Shown piece by piece: positions 23,706-36,453 of a stretch of DNA of 64,000 bases. The translations under genes were made by a program, and so were the position numbers. Source of the DNA: Branchiostoma floridae. Its lineage: Eukaryota > Chordata > Leptocardii > Amphioxiformes > Branchiostomatidae. The stretch spans positions 18,801,838 through 18,865,837 of the forward strand of contig NC_049983.1 of the NCBI RefSeq assembly GCF_000003815.2. Direction: 5' to 3'. Positions within the stretch are counted from its first letter, which is position 1. Each line of letters opens with the position of its first letter. The notes below the pieces were generated by a model that searched no databases, had not been told where the DNA came from, and saw only the letters and a list, made by a program, of their open reading frames with translations.

Positions 23706-26434
23706 GCACTGTCACTCTGCAGGAAAATCACTTAGGGGCAAGGTTGCCAGCTCTAAAATACATTTTCGGCAGTAATACGCCAGGTGTTCTCTCGATCACC
23801 GCACAAGTGTTAGAGATCGGCCGATGTTCGCAGTATTTTAGGTGAAATTTGCTGGAGTTTCTAACACTTTCTGACCTTCTAGTGATGAACAAGTACAGCC
23901 AAAGCTTGTTGACTGTGACGGGGCTTTATAAGGAATGTAAGTCTCTGACTTCTCCTTTTGAAATAAGGACTATACCACTCAACAAAAGGATGTATTTTTC
24001 TGTCTCTCACTGTGAAGTGTTTGTAAACTGAAGACTTTGATAACTAAGCAGGACCAGCGAGTATTTTCCACTGTTCTAGCAGATTTTGTAATAATATAAC
24101 AAACAGGGTGAACAAAGGAAATTAATTTTTGTACATGGACTCAACAAGATAGATAAATTCGTTTTTGAGTCAAAAGAAAAAACACAATATCGTCTTTATT
24201 ATTTTTCTTCATTTTTGGGGGATAACAATTAAAGTATATAATATCCAGAGTATGTAACCTTGTGAAGGAATGTTTATGAATGTCTTTGTAAATTGTATGT
24301 AGCAGTTGCAAACAGTACTATACTAAGAAGTCTTGCGACGTTGTTAAAACATACAGTTGTTGGTAATGAATTATACAGAGGCATCATCTAAGTCAAGATT
24401 AAGTCTCTAGTTACAGAACTGAGCTATTCGTGAATGGATAGTTTTTGTTTAAACCTATTTCATAATGTTATAATCAGCAATCATTGCTGGGTGTTCTGTA
24501 TCTCCTGCTAAGGCTGTTCCATACAAAGACAATCATCACTGTATTGTGTAATACATTACTAGAATTATGTTATTCACTCTTAGTGTTGGATCTAGGTTGT
24601 GTCCCTTGTCAACAGTTGTATTACTGGTACAGTCAAAACTGCCCAAGAAGTCCACAAAGGGGTTAATGAAATTTACATTATGTGGACAGCTGGTTACTAT
24701 AGACAGGATTATTAATGCTAAATTTGAATGTGTCAATGGGAAAAAGAAGTAATTATATGGAACCACCAAAAACTGGTCCCCTTGTCCAGATGGTCCTTAT
24801 GTAAAGAGAGTCACTTGTACAGGTTTGCATTTTGTTTTAGTTCCTAAATACCAGTGTTTTGTTTTTCTGGCATTCTGAAGATTTAGAGTTCTTACTCGAC
24901 CCTTCTCACAAACTCAAATGCCTTGAAAATCTTCTTCTTTTTTTTTTTGTATCTGAGGCCTTTGTAAAAAAACAAATTTTGTACAGTATGTGGAAATTAT
25001 TCACAAATCAAATCAAAGTGCAATGAGTAGAAAGTGCCTTATGGTTTTCAAGGTATTTTTTTTAATTTTGAAGTTACGAAAAAATTGATTCAAACAGAAT
25101 AGTAACTTAGTATAAGCTGCAGACATATAAACACAATTTTGTTGTCCTTGATGTAGCAGATATGGACTGTTTCGTATGTATGGTATTGGCAAGTTCTGTA
25201 CCTTAATTGTAGTGCCTTAAGGGACATAACTACATCGCTTTATCTAGTTTAATTTACCAGTGTGCAAAGACATTGTGGCATGGCTGTGTAAATGTCAGCT
25301 AACCTCTCCTAATATGGACATGATCATGTACAAATGTCATGGTCAGAATGTTCACCACTGCTGGCAGTGAATGCCTTTGATGCATGGGCAAATAAGAAAA
25401 TAACAAAAGATTGTATAAGCTGATATTTGTATTGTAACATCTGCTTCATCCTAGACAAACAGATTGGATATGATTGTTGACTGGAAATGTAGAGGAGCGG
25501 AGCCTTTGACTGTTAATTTTTTTTTCCACTGTGCACACTGCCTTCATAAAACTGTTGTTTCAAATGTCCTTGGTTGTTAATAGCCAAAGCCAAAAGTTTC
25601 TGCTATGTTTAGTTGTTACTGTCATTAGATGATTGCATTTAAATGCCTGTGTAACATATGTATACAGAGTGCAAAAAGCAAAAGTACACCACATTAAAGT
25701 ACTGACACAATCTTCAATCATGTGTGATGGTATGTATGTTCAGGATTGCTAGCTTGTTGAAAGCTTTACCCCTTCTATTATGATTTTCATGACCCTATGT
25801 TTGCTCATGGAAGTACATGTACTTTTACAGGGCCATTGTTTGGATACGTAACAAAGGTAATTGCATTACATGGGGGTGAATATCCGAAACGACGTCACTT
25901 GTATATTACATCTAAATTCTGGTCCAGTATGTTGGCGCAGTGACTACGAGCCCATTAGTAAGATAAGCACTACCAAACCTGTATTTTTTTATAATTTGTG
26001 CATTGCATTCAGAATAAACTAGAATTTCATGTCCCATACCTCTTCCTACAACTGTTTTCTTTGCCCACTTTTTAAATGTGCCAAGGTATGTCCTCTTATG
26101 CCCAAGTGATGTAGCCAAAACTGTAAATGATTTCAAAGGAAAAAGGTCAAGGATAATGTAACAAACGCTAACGTCTGTTACCTGCATATTAACAAACATG
26201 GATCTACTACATAACCAATTCCAATTTACATAACCAATCATCTAAAAAATAAAGTCAAGTAAGTTTTCACTGAAAAATGAACTCAATTACTTTTTAACCT
26301 AAAGTTGCTGTTTGGCACATTTGCTATTTACATGTAGTACATAAATCACTATTTTCATGTACAATATTGACCTCTGAAAAAGTACCATAATCAGGCTGCT
26401 TTTGTAAGTCACACGTACTACCCTGCTTATTAGT
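23706..26434 (+). other. PXK 3' UTR and downstream AT-rich sequence
   Basis: No conserved coding sequence seen on either strand; scattered short open frames have no recognisable motifs. An attaaa hexamer occurs near 24228 and an aataaa near 26250, but neither can be tied to a cleavage site from sequence alone. Confidence 0.5.
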
Positions 26435-26438
26435 TTAA

Positions 26439-26671
26439 CCCTTAAACTGCCAGACTTCCAGCCCTTTAAATTGCTATCAGTGCCATGGTTGGCCGCTGAC
26501 CTTCAAAAAGAAACCCATGAACAAGGTCAAAGTCCCTAACTTCCGGGGCTTGTGTGCTACAGGCACGCAAACCTGCCGATTCAGTGAAATACGCTTTCCC
26601 GGATGTATCCGGGTGCAGCACACAGGGCATGCATATGTTGCCGGATATATCCGGGCTTGGCAGTTTAAGGG
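26439..26671. mobile_element. piggyBac-like MITE (TTAA flank, cccttaaactgcca termini)
   Basis: Left: TTAA then cccttaaactgcca. Right: tggcagtttaaggg, with TTAA two bases further on. The interior carries mirrored ccggatgtatccgg and ccggatatatccgg motifs. The TTAA association is typical of piggyBac-related elements. No transposase. Confidence 0.65.
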
Positions 26672-26998
26672 TTTTAAGGAGAACAAGTATCCATGTCTCA
26701 TTATAAAAAAGCTCTTGTCATTTACATTTCTTGTAATAGTGGTCCAGTACATTGATTATACTGCTGCAGGGGTCCCTGGCAAGTGGGCAGCAGTTGGCAA
26801 GTTAATGGAAAATAATATATACATATCTATATACAGTGTTTTCCACAATGGAAGGTTCCTTGAAATTGCACTTCATCTTTCTTCTAGAGTCAGCCAGCTT
26901 CAACTGAAAGACAAAGACAATAGATATTACTTTACTGCCTGTACATGTAGGTTTGTCAATCTTGAATAAAACACTTGGTTGTGTACAAAGAACCAACC

Positions 26999-27050
26999 CA
27001 ATGAAACTATTCGGGAACATATTTTGTCCTTTTCTGAAAATGTATTCATG
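26999..27050. repeat. 52-bp direct repeat, left copy
   Basis: It matches 27567-27618 with two substitutions (attttgtcctttt versus attctgtcctctt). The two copies bracket the element at 27057-27566. Confidence 0.9.
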
Positions 27051-27381
27051 TATTCGTGGATACTTTGGGGCCGGTCTGCTTCGCCTCGCCTGACGGGGGG
27101 GTTGGACCGCTTGACTTCAGAGCCCCTAGTCTCTTCTCAAGAGCTGCCACCTCGTTTCTAAGCTCCGCTTCCGCGATGGCCTTCTCCAACTCCGCCTTGC
27201 GTTGTTCCAGGACGTCCATCGCAGACTTAGGGTTGGGGTCCTCGAGCTCGATGGGCTGCTTTTCTGCCGGCGGATCCTTGGAAACCCCCTGGCAGTGCTT
27301 GCCGTATTGGCCCGCCTTGTGACAAGACAGCGGCTCGCCACAACCAGAGCACTTCTTCACTCTTTTTGGGGTCCTCCCCAT
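27046..27381 (-). CDS. Gag-like protein with CxxC...HxxxxxxxH/C motif and coiled coil, element-encoded
   Basis: A 111-residue ORF. The basic N-terminus (MGRTPKRVKK) is followed by a metal-binding-looking cluster CSGCGEPLSCHKAGQYGKHC (about residues 11-30). Next come a charged linker and a predicted coiled coil rich in E, A, K and L (about residues 55-90), then a proline/glycine-rich tail. The base composition is much more GC-rich than the surrounding DNA. The last ~4 codons (STNT) run out of the element into the left direct repeat, so the ORF is probably truncated at the element end. Short zinc-cluster plus coiled-coil proteins are typical of retroelement structural ORFs. I do not recognise the family. 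Confidence 0.5.
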   Translation of the reverse strand: MGRTPKRVKKCSGCGEPLSCHKAGQYGKHCQGVSKDPPAEKQPIELEDPNPKSAMDVLEQRKAELEKAIAEAELRNEVAALEKRLGALKSSGPTPPSGEAKQTGPKVSTNT

Positions 27382-27566
27382 GATTAAGGTGGAAGGAGGA
27401 AGGGAAGAACGGAGGTGACGGAGAAGAAATTGCGGAGACTCTCTGATGCAGCCTGCTCCCTAAGATCTGATGGCGGGAGTGAGTGGGGATCCCACGTGTA
27501 GGTTAGACCCTGGGAGCGACTGCATCCAATTAACAACTTTGATCCCCGGGGGGGCCCAAAGATCCA
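27057..27566 (-). mobile_element. Short inverted-repeat element carrying a gag-like ORF, flanked by 52-bp direct repeats
   Basis: The plus-strand left end gtggatactttggggcc is mirrored by ggcccaaagatccac at the right. Inside, on the minus strand, is an ORF with a GC-rich leader. Both terminal inverted repeats and a long direct duplication are present, but no polymerase, recombinase or transposase domain is visible. A non-autonomous derivative of a DIRS-like or other retroelement is one possibility; the class is unresolved. Confidence 0.6.
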
Positions 27567-27618
27567 CAATGAAACTATTCGGGAACATATTCTGTCCTCT
27601 TCTGAAAATGTATTCATG
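27567..27618. repeat. 52-bp direct repeat, right copy
   Basis: Second copy of the sequence at 26999-27050, 50 of 52 bases identical. Confidence 0.9.
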
Positions 27619-27676
27619 AAGTGCTTTCATAACTTCAGTGGCAAGACCTAACAAGCCTGGAATTCAGGCTAGGAAT

Positions 27677-27852
27677 TAATCTCCAAGCACATCCTACAGT
27701 AGCATAAGATAGTATCAAAAGCTGCCAGAGGCATGAAGCTGGCCTAGGAGTGTGTTTGGCTACCAGAGAGGCTGAAGACTCCCTTTGACCAGCTGTACTC
27801 CTTAGCCAGCTTTGATACTATCTTATGCCACTGGTAAATCTGCCTGGAGAAT
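27677..27852. mobile_element. MITE, taatctccaagcaga family, copy 1
   Basis: The left end taatctccaagcacatcc and the subterminal agatagtatcaaaagctg are mirrored by cagctttgatactatct and atctgcctggagaata. The same family is at 36454-36603 (with the same agtatcaaagctggcc core), and related termini occur at 33371-33550. Confidence 0.8.
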
Positions 27853-27854
27853 AG

Positions 27855-27935
27855 CTATGAGTTATCCCTGTAGTTGTGTGTGTTGCATGTACCTGTTGAG
27901 AGAATGGGGCCTGTCTGCCCTGTGTGTATCCTGTG
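27855..27935 (-). repeat. Diverged duplicate of the SLC37A3 terminal-exon 3' end
   Basis: Minus-strand caggatacacacagggcag through ctctcaacaggtacatgcaa and acacacaactacaggg repeats the end of the SLC37A3 last exon (about 27990-28055). It lies about 120 bp downstream and is roughly 85% identical. It includes the donor-like caacag/gtacat. Confidence 0.8.
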
Positions 27936-27994
27936 CCAGGAATTAAGTGGACAAAAGCTAACAAGACTGCAGGATACATGTATGACAGTATGGG

Positions 27995-30900
27995 TTAGCC
28001 CTGTAGTTGTGTGTATTGCATGTACCTGTTGAGGGAGTGTGGCCTGTGTGTGTCCTGTACCAGGGCTGCCGCCTGCCGTCTCAGCTGGTAGTTCAGGAAA
28101 CACTTCATGCTGCGCACCTCCCTCACCAGCAGGGGCAGGATACACACCGCGGTCAGCAACGTCTGCACAGACACAACAACAAGGTCAAGTCTTATGCAAG
28201 GGTCATATTTCCCACTAGGGCACAGCTGGGCTGTTTGCACAATTTATGGTCTGGAAGAGTGGCAAAACTTTAGTGAACTTGATAGGAAGAAAACTGAAAT
28301 TTGCAGGTCAGGATGATTTCTAGACACTCACCATCAGTATGAAGAAGTAGAAGACCCAGTGCCAGTCCAGGTGTAGCTGTTTGTGAAGCAGAGGAACCAC
28401 AATCTGGGGAAGAATAAAGACTTGCACTGTTATATACACATGTACTTGATATGGCTTACAGATACTCAATACTGTGCCCTAGACACGGGATAACAAATAC
28501 AGCTCCTACAGCCTCCAAAAGCTAATGGACTACCTTTAGTTTTAAGAGCTAAAAAGCAAAAGTTGCCCATACATCAGAATAAGGGGGTCAACCTCCCTGA
28601 TCAGAATATGCATTGGGCTTGGCTCCACTATATATAAGCCCTGGGCCAAACATAGGTGCAAGCACTACAGCAGGTCCACTGGTAGTGAAGTGTGTTTAGC
28701 ACTTAGCAGAGAAAGAAGTAAAAACCATTTTTAAGAGTCTTCCATTGGTATGACCCAGCTACAGTACCCAGTCTTCCTTGCAGAACTGGTAGTCTCCCAT
28801 CCAAGTACTGACCCGACTGCATGTTGCTCAACTTTCCGGGATCAAGGGATCGGGTGTATCAACGCACCACAGCCATAGCCTACCTTTATTTTTACCATGT
28901 AACAACTGTGACCTCCCACCTGTCCTACAGACGCCCCCACACTGCCTGTCCCATCCACGATGCCCGTGACCGTGGACAGGGCTTCGCTGTTGCCCTTGAT
29001 CAGGTCCTGTCGTCCAAGGTCAGCCGAGATGGCAGAACTGATCAGGTTGGCAGGACCTCCGATGAAAAACCCTGGGGAAGAGAAAGCATAAAAACAGCTT
29101 GTTTTTAGATGGAGCAGAGCACTTTGGACAAATACCTGTAGCTTTTTACAGCTGAAACCTACATATCTGATATTTTGTGAAAAACAAACTTTTTTGAACA
29201 ACTACATGTATGTTACACAATAGAACATAATAACCTCCAGTGAGTGTCCTTAAGCTTTGCTGAAAATTGACAAATCTTGAGATTCATTCCAAACATCTTG
29301 AGATTTTGAGCTAAATCTTGAGATGTCTTTACTTAATCTGGAGTCGTTACGTCAACATACTTTCAAAGGATGCTTTGAAAAGATCTCAGGATGCTTTTTA
29401 AAAAGTTTTCGTCAGTTCTAAGAACTATGATGAATTTTTTTCTTCCTATGGTTTATACACAGAGTTTAATACCCTGTAAAAGTTACCATTGGCTGAAAAG
29501 CTGACTTCCACAAAAACCTGTCCAAATGCAAACGAACAACATGCAAATGTACACTGGAGACATTCAAATGCACTCACCAGCTACGGCCATAAGAACGGCA
29601 TTGATGGTTTTGTTGTTTGGGGAAGCTGAAAAAAAAGATTATTTACAATTGAACTGTTTTCAACAAACCCTTTAAACTATTATTTTCTACAACTGACTAT
29701 TATGCTTACAAAGAATCCTCTTACTACTTGTATTGGTATTTAAATGTGACAAAAGTATGCAATCTGTGTTTGTACCCGTCCCTTGAGCAACTGCTACAGA
29801 CAGGTTTGACAAAAAATCTTGGATGATGCAGATTGGTTTGAACTAACTTAAAGATTAATCCACAGTGCACCTACCACTGTAGCCCCAGAGGGAGGGGAGG
29901 GCCAGTAACAACATGGTCACCACCGTGGGGGCTCGCTTCTTCATACGGTCTGACAGATAGCCGCCAATCATGCCTCCTGTGGGACAAAAAGTTATATGAT
30001 GGCAGGCACTCAATATGATCTAAAACTCCCCATCCACCTCTGTCAAAATGTAGAAATGCAGAATAAAAACATGAAAATGCAAATACTTGACGGACATGCA
30101 GCCACTTTGATTGGTCAAACCACTAATTGCCATGCTAGCATTGGTTGAACTGCTAATTGTGGATCAATCTGTACGTACATACCTTGCCTTGTGATGTGAA
30201 ACCCTATTTACTCTACACAATATTTATGAAACCCTGCAGCTTAAGTACAAAATGATTCTTGTATTTTGCAACAATTGTAGTAGGTATTTGTCAATGAAGA
30301 GTAGACATCCAGGTAATAAGATATGCCAAAAAGCAGTTACTCAAGCAGCTGGATATGATTTTGAAAATGGTCAGACATTTCAGATAGCATCCACTATCGT
30401 TCGTCAGTGACAATTGTAAAAAGTTCCTTACCTATGATCCCTCCCACATCGTAGTAGATGGAGATCTCATCAGCGACTGTCTCCTTCCAGCCGTACTGGG
30501 AGTGCAGGTAGAACGGCAGCCAGAAGAAGAAGGAGTAGTTCACCAGCTTCAGACAGGCGTAGGACAGGGAGTACTGGAACAGGCAAAGCATTCAGAAATG
30601 GCCTGTCCGACAGAAATACTACCAGGCCTTCTGCTTATATGTATAAACAAAGCCCTATACTGATTTGGGGCCTAATTCTCATTGAAATGTTCCAAATGCT
30701 GTCACCAGTCTTTATGACTTCTTCATTTTCCCACAGCATCTAATATGTTTTACTGCAGGCAAAATTGTTAGCTCTTATTTGTGGCACACCTTATATAAAA
30801 AAAAATGTTTTACAATAATGTTAAAGACAGTAACAAATACATGTATTACCATTCTTCAATTTTCTACATAATCTACCTAATCTGGTGTAAGAAAGCTGTG

Positions 30901-33900
30901 CATTTTCAAATGTCCCTAGGTACGTCCTCTGATACCTAAAAGATGTAGTCAAATACATAATACAGTAAATCATTTTGAAGAAAATTCAATAAAAGATCAA
31001 GTTTTAACAAATGTTCCTGGTAATGATTATTTTGCCTGCCTAATACATAACCAATGTATAAGAAAAATAAGCTATCATTTTTTGGTTATCAGCAATGGAG
31101 GAATAGTAAGATAAGTTTGACTGAAAAATGTGCTGATCATTTTTTGATCCTGAAACTACTATTTTGCATGTTTCAAAGACATGCGAGACTCCTGCCTTAC
31201 TCACAGGTATGACCCCGGGGAGAAGGACGGCCTGGAAGAAGCTGATGGCCTGGGGGCGTGTCTGTGTGAAGGTCACGGGAGGGTCAGTGTCAGTCTGCAC
31301 TAGTGGGGTTCTCGGTGTGACACCTATGGGGAGGGGGGCAGGATGACAAAAGTCACATGCTTGGAATGTTGTCTTTTAATTTTACCAGCATAGCACACAT
31401 GTGTACAGCTTACCAGAGGATTAGTTACAATCATTCAAATATGTTGCCAAAAATATGTTAGTACTCTGGGAGCCTAAATGTACTTCTAATTCATAAAAGG
31501 AAAAAGAGGTAGGGGATAATCCTGATAGAGTGATCACCTTCTTAGACAATCAACATAGTGGTACAAACCTGCAAGATACTAAAGACCTACAAAGGGCCAT
31601 AGAGGACAAAGTGCTATGGAGTAGGCTCTCTTCATTGGTAATTTATAAAAATGATCTTTTTCACCCTGACAGCTTTGTCTCCACAAATTTGTGCCCATTC
31701 CAAGTTACGAGATTTGCTCAAATTTGGCAAGTAGTTGTTATAAAGAAACAACATTTACACTAGTCCTGGTGTTATGACATTACCATTCTCATCCTCCTCA
31801 CCACTGGGCTCACTGTCATCATCATCATCATCTCCATCCTCAGGTTCTGGGAGACCTGCCAATCACAAAAGAGAGTCAGTCAAAGTGTACCTAGGGTTAC
31901 TGTGAATTTGTTTATTTTCACAGGGATTTAATTTTGATGTTAAAGTGGTAAATAGGTATTCATGGTATTTAAAGTTTATGGTTGAAACAATACATTTGCA
32001 CAAATACACATATTTGCAGTGTTATCATTTTGTGCAACACCTGCTAAAATGAAACCATGAATGCTTCAATTTATGAAGATTAACAGTATATCAACCACTT
32101 GAAAGTTTGACAAGAAGAACAGGGTAGAAAATTGATTAAGATATTATCAAATACATGTAATGTTACGTGTGCTGACAACCAGTCATTCATATGATAACCA
32201 AAAAAAATGGTTTGTGAAAGTGTGATGTAAGGTATGGACAACATTACTAACCAACTTCCTTTGGAGAAGGCACCAGGGCAAAAAAATTGATAATTCCTCC
32301 AGCAAAAAGCACGGCTGATGTCACCAAAAAGGCGTACTGAAATAAAGGGACAGACAACGTTCATCATCATCATCATCATCGGTCGACATGCTTACACACA
32401 AAGACAACATTATATAGAAAACACAGAGAATGTTACATGGAACCACAGAAGGAACTGGATTTGTAGCTGCCAGTCAGAGGTCCAGCGTGTGCATTTTCCT
32501 CTTGTTTGTGCAGGACTACAAGTTATCAAATTCAAAGAAGTTGTGTTTGCAAATTCACCAAAGAAATACAATATCACAACATAGACTGAAAAATTACAGA
32601 GTTGGATTTTCCAGGGACTTTGCCACTGAAGGACATCCTACCTCATAACCATAGTCCAGAACCTGTGACACCAGCAAGGCTCCGATGATGTTACCCACAG
32701 AAGCACAGGCAGACCAAGCACCCAGGACAAGGCCTCGTCTGAGGGTCAGGATATACAAACATCGTCAGAAAGACCATTAGAAAGCAGCCTGCTCCATCTT
32801 AGAAGAGAATGGACCAAACCACCTTGTTCAAGTGAACAATATAAAAAATAAACATCGATACAGTAGAAGCCATTTAATTGCACACTGTATTTGCCAGCGT
32901 ATTTCCTGCAATTATTGTCAATAATGCGATCTTGCTGGACCGGACCAGTTTGAGACTTTGGGATTCCGTGCAATTAACAGAAGTGTGTGGTAATCCATTG
33001 TGCAATTAACTAGCTTCTACTATACATAGACAATGCATTTTTGGTGAAAATGAAGTAGACACTGTTTGCTACAAATCTGATTATGACAGCAGCATATATT
33101 CTCTACAAAGGTTAACATTAGCTTTTGATAGTTTTTGATACAGTTACAGTAGTGCACAAAACAGGGCGGCCTTACGTTGATTTCCCAAACCAGTTTCCCA
33201 TGATGGCGACCACACACGGCCATCCCGTGGACTGTAGCAGTCCGTTCAGCACAAACAGGATGACATAGACTGGCTGGCTGTAGAGATGGATCCACTCTGT
33301 CAGGCACCCAAACACAAACACCTGAAACAACAGGGGCATCACTTAAACCTTCCTCTCATGTCTGGACTGCTACTCTCCAAGCAGAGGTTTGGCTCCTTTT
33401 TTTCACATTTTAGGCATTTTCTTCTGGCGTTCTATTTTGTACTGTCTTTTTCATGTCCACAAGCAGAAATCTCAACAAAATAGAACACCTGACAAAACGC
33501 CTTAAGCATGTAAAAAAACTAGCTGGCGCCAAAACTCTGCTTGGAGAGTATGGACTGCTGCTTGTATGAGTCAAGCAACAGTCCTGGTGAGCAGAACTGA
33601 GATCCGTCCTTTTCGCTACATTTTCTCAGACCAGTAATCACTAGCCAATCACGTCATTGGATACAGTCAAGATGATTGGCTGGTACTCTCCACTCCAGCA
33701 AAAGGAGGGTGAGTATCGGATTGGTCAAGGGCTGCTCCTGGAAGGATCGATTGCAGATTGCAGATGGACATATACAAGTAGCAAGCTTAGCACAAGAAGA
33801 TGAAGACTGATGACAAGGAAAAGAAGTGAGCTAGAAATGTGCACTGAAATACAAATTGGGCATCCAGGGGTCATTGGTCACAGTGGTAATGCAATATCAC

Positions 33901-36188
33901 ACTACATGTAAATGTTTAAGAACAATACTTACTACAATAGCAGACAGACACATCCCCAGGGACAGCACCTTCCTCATGTCAAACCTGTTACATAAGAGTG
34001 CGTCCATTAGTTACAACTGTGTACTGTAAATCCATTTAGTTCGTGGATTGGGGAAAGGGGAAAGCTCATTGCATTTAAGTGTGGTAGGAAAAAGTTTCTA
34101 GTTGGCCTCAGCACAATGATCAAATGATTGCTATGATGACATTTATGCACTTTAATAGACTGCTAAATTTGCTAAAACAAGTTACCATCAACAAACAAAT
34201 AAATAATAACAGTATTGCAATGCACGACTTCAACTATCTCCTAGTCAATTGTTGATTGTTGTCACTAAATGTGTAGTAGTTGTCTTCATAAAGAAGTTGT
34301 CTTCATAAACCAAAGCCTTTATTTTCAAATTAGTTGGCAAAAGGATGCATGTTCCACCTCTCACCTGTCTCCAAGAACACCACTGATGTATAAACCCTAA
34401 AAAACAATAGAAGGGTGATCAACAAGAGGGTCTTGACAATGATGCTATTTCATGAAGAATTAACATTAGCTGAAATTTATATGTAACTGTACATAATTCA
34501 ATCATGATTGATGCTACAGGCATCCTGACATCAAAAAGTGATCCTCTTTGTTGCAAAAGGTTGACTCATAACAAAAGTAAGTAAACACCGTGTCATCTAG
34601 TCCAGAATAGCAGATAACCTATTACATATTACGGTTAAAAACATTTTCAATTTGATAATTGTGAGTGTATGACACCTTTACAAAGAAAACCAAAATCATA
34701 AAACTGAAGCTTTTTGAAAAAAAGTTCAACTATCTTGCAAAGGTATCCCTCTAGCTCTACAATAAATTGTATTTTACAGTAAGTTATTAGTCTTCACAAC
34801 TCCACATTGCCCAGAACATAAGCTCACCACAGCGTAGGAGATGAGGAAGGTGGAGTCCAGCCAGCCCAGGAAGGGTTCAGCATCACTGCTGGAGTCAAAC
34901 AGGTGGCGGGCCATCCAGATCTGAAATCAGTCTTGTTATTATTATTATTATGGACCATTGCATATTGTGGGTCATGTGTCAAATGTGAAGGCACCTGATA
35001 AAATACATCTGGACAAGAACTGTTAGAGGCTTTCACTGTTCAGTTATTCTGTTCTGACCTGCAAAAGCAGGTAGAACAGAGGGTCTATTAAACATCTACG
35101 CACAATACCCAGTGATGATTTTTTTCTTTGCATTGCATACCCTGTAAATTGCCTTCAGGGGTATCAGACCAGGTTTGTACTAAAGAGTACAATGAAGTAC
35201 CTGGACAGATTTAATTGATCCACTCACACTGGGAAGGACTCTTTTACACTTAGAGTTCAGTGGGTTCATTTACGTTCTTGAAGTGTGGCACTCCTCAAAC
35301 ACAGGACCTCCATTTAACGCCCTATCTGAGTGACATCCCTAAAGCTAATTACTCATTTTCACAAGAGTGAAGTGAGGAAATTTGTGTAAACTGCCTTTCC
35401 CATAATTCCAAAGGGCACTACATCTCAGCAATTATCAGGGAACTGATCAAACCAATGACCTCTGTGCTTTGAGCCAAACACCCTGTAAAGTGTGATTATG
35501 CTATGTGATGCCACAAGTTGTACAGCCCACCTTCTCTGGCCGCAGACATGGCTCTGTAGCATTGCAGAACTGGGGAGTCCACTCTGAGGAGATGGTGGTC
35601 TTGATGTTACTGAAGGTTTTTCTTGTGGCGTGGAAGAACGCATAGCTGTACATGTGCATATGAAAACTGTTCTTCTAAATTTGAAATGATAAAAGCATCA
35701 ACATCATCTGGATCACTAAAATGGGCCGCCACTGCCAGAGCACTGTCATTTCATAATTCCGAAGTAACTTTTATACTAAAGTGGTATGCTTTTTACTTGC
35801 ATGCCCAACAGAAACAAAAAAATGATCAACCTGATCAATTGCATTGCATAAAGATGAGACAATACATTATATTGTTATTGTTGATGCCGATGTCCTGTTT
35901 AATGTCTATTTCTCCACTCGACATGGTGCTGTTGTATTAATAAATGTACTGTACATGCATAGCAGGTGGGTCCCACACATCATCCCCCCTCCCCATAAAA
36001 AAATTTCCAGATTTTGACTCGACCAGCCAGTCAATTTGTACCTGGTTTTCAACGTTTTCTGCGCTTGTCTTAGCTTAAGTATAGGTTCTACCATTTACAT
36101 ACCTGAAAAATGTCAGCAAGAACACAAAGACGTGGTAAATGCTGTATTTTGACTTCAACTGTCTCCACATTTGGCTGATCGACGCCAT
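27995..36188 (-). CDS. SLC37A3: Sugar-phosphate exchanger-family transporter SLC37A3, 16 exons
   Basis: A 12-helix major facilitator of the SLC37 family. In vertebrates SLC37A3 acts in lysosomes (bisphosphonate release with ATRAID); the natural substrate is unsettled. Exons: 36103-36188, 35531-35645, 34828-34920, 34365-34396, 33933-33984, 33176-33321, 32642-32738, 32252-32336, 31784-31855, 31205-31323, 30432-30573, 29875-29976, 29578-29625, 28920-29071, 28332-28403, 27995-28162; 526 residues. Family matches: HATRKTFSNIK (residues ~34-44), LLQSTGWPCVVAIMGNWFGK, ACASVGNIIGALL, SYACLKLVNYSFFFWLPFY, YYDVGGIIGGMIGGYLSDR, and GGPANLISSAISADLGRQ with ALSTVTGIVDG. These fit SLC37A3 better than A1, A2 or A4. 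The central loop has an acidic stretch (DGDDDDDD) encoded by a gat repeat. ATG context is unremarkable. Confidence 0.95.
30335..30415. repeat. Dispersed repeat shared with 14995-15065
   Basis: The words ctggatatgattttg, cagacatttcaga and a cagtga ending occur in the same order in PXK intron 3 (14995-15065) and here in SLC37A3 intron 11. Boundaries and class are unknown. Confidence 0.6.
33371..33550. mobile_element. hAT-type MITE with 8-bp target duplication
   Basis: Termini tactctccaagcagag and ctctgcttggagagta are perfect 16-bp inverted repeats. TGGACTGC lies on both sides (33363-33370 and 33551-33558), an 8-bp target duplication as expected of hAT transposition. No coding capacity. SLC37A3 intron 5. 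Confidence 0.9.
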
Positions 36189-36453
36189 CTTGAAAGGTAT
36201 AAAGGTCAATCACCTCAAGTAACCTTTATTTCGCTGTACGGCCAATCTCCAAGTAGATGTAAGGGTCTGGCTCAATCGTCTCTGCAACATCGAGTAATAC
36301 GGTATGCCGGGTATGAGTACGAATAGGTCGATGCTCACTTGCTACAAAGGGTGATGCGCAATTCTTGAAATAAAAGCAAGTTAAAATCCTACAAATTTTC
36401 CGCAAACCCCTCCGAGCACGACAAAACACCCGGTATCCGATGGCAGTAATGAA
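36189..36453. promoter_or_regulatory. SLC37A3 upstream region
   Basis: Sequence immediately 5' of the SLC37A3 ATG (minus strand), extending to a MITE. No TATA box or coding sequence is recognised. The 5' UTR and promoter should lie here by position. Confidence 0.4.

Noticed and set aside
26517-26969. 150-residue open frame
   Set aside because: Its first third crosses the piggyBac-like MITE and the rest is low-similarity intergenic sequence.
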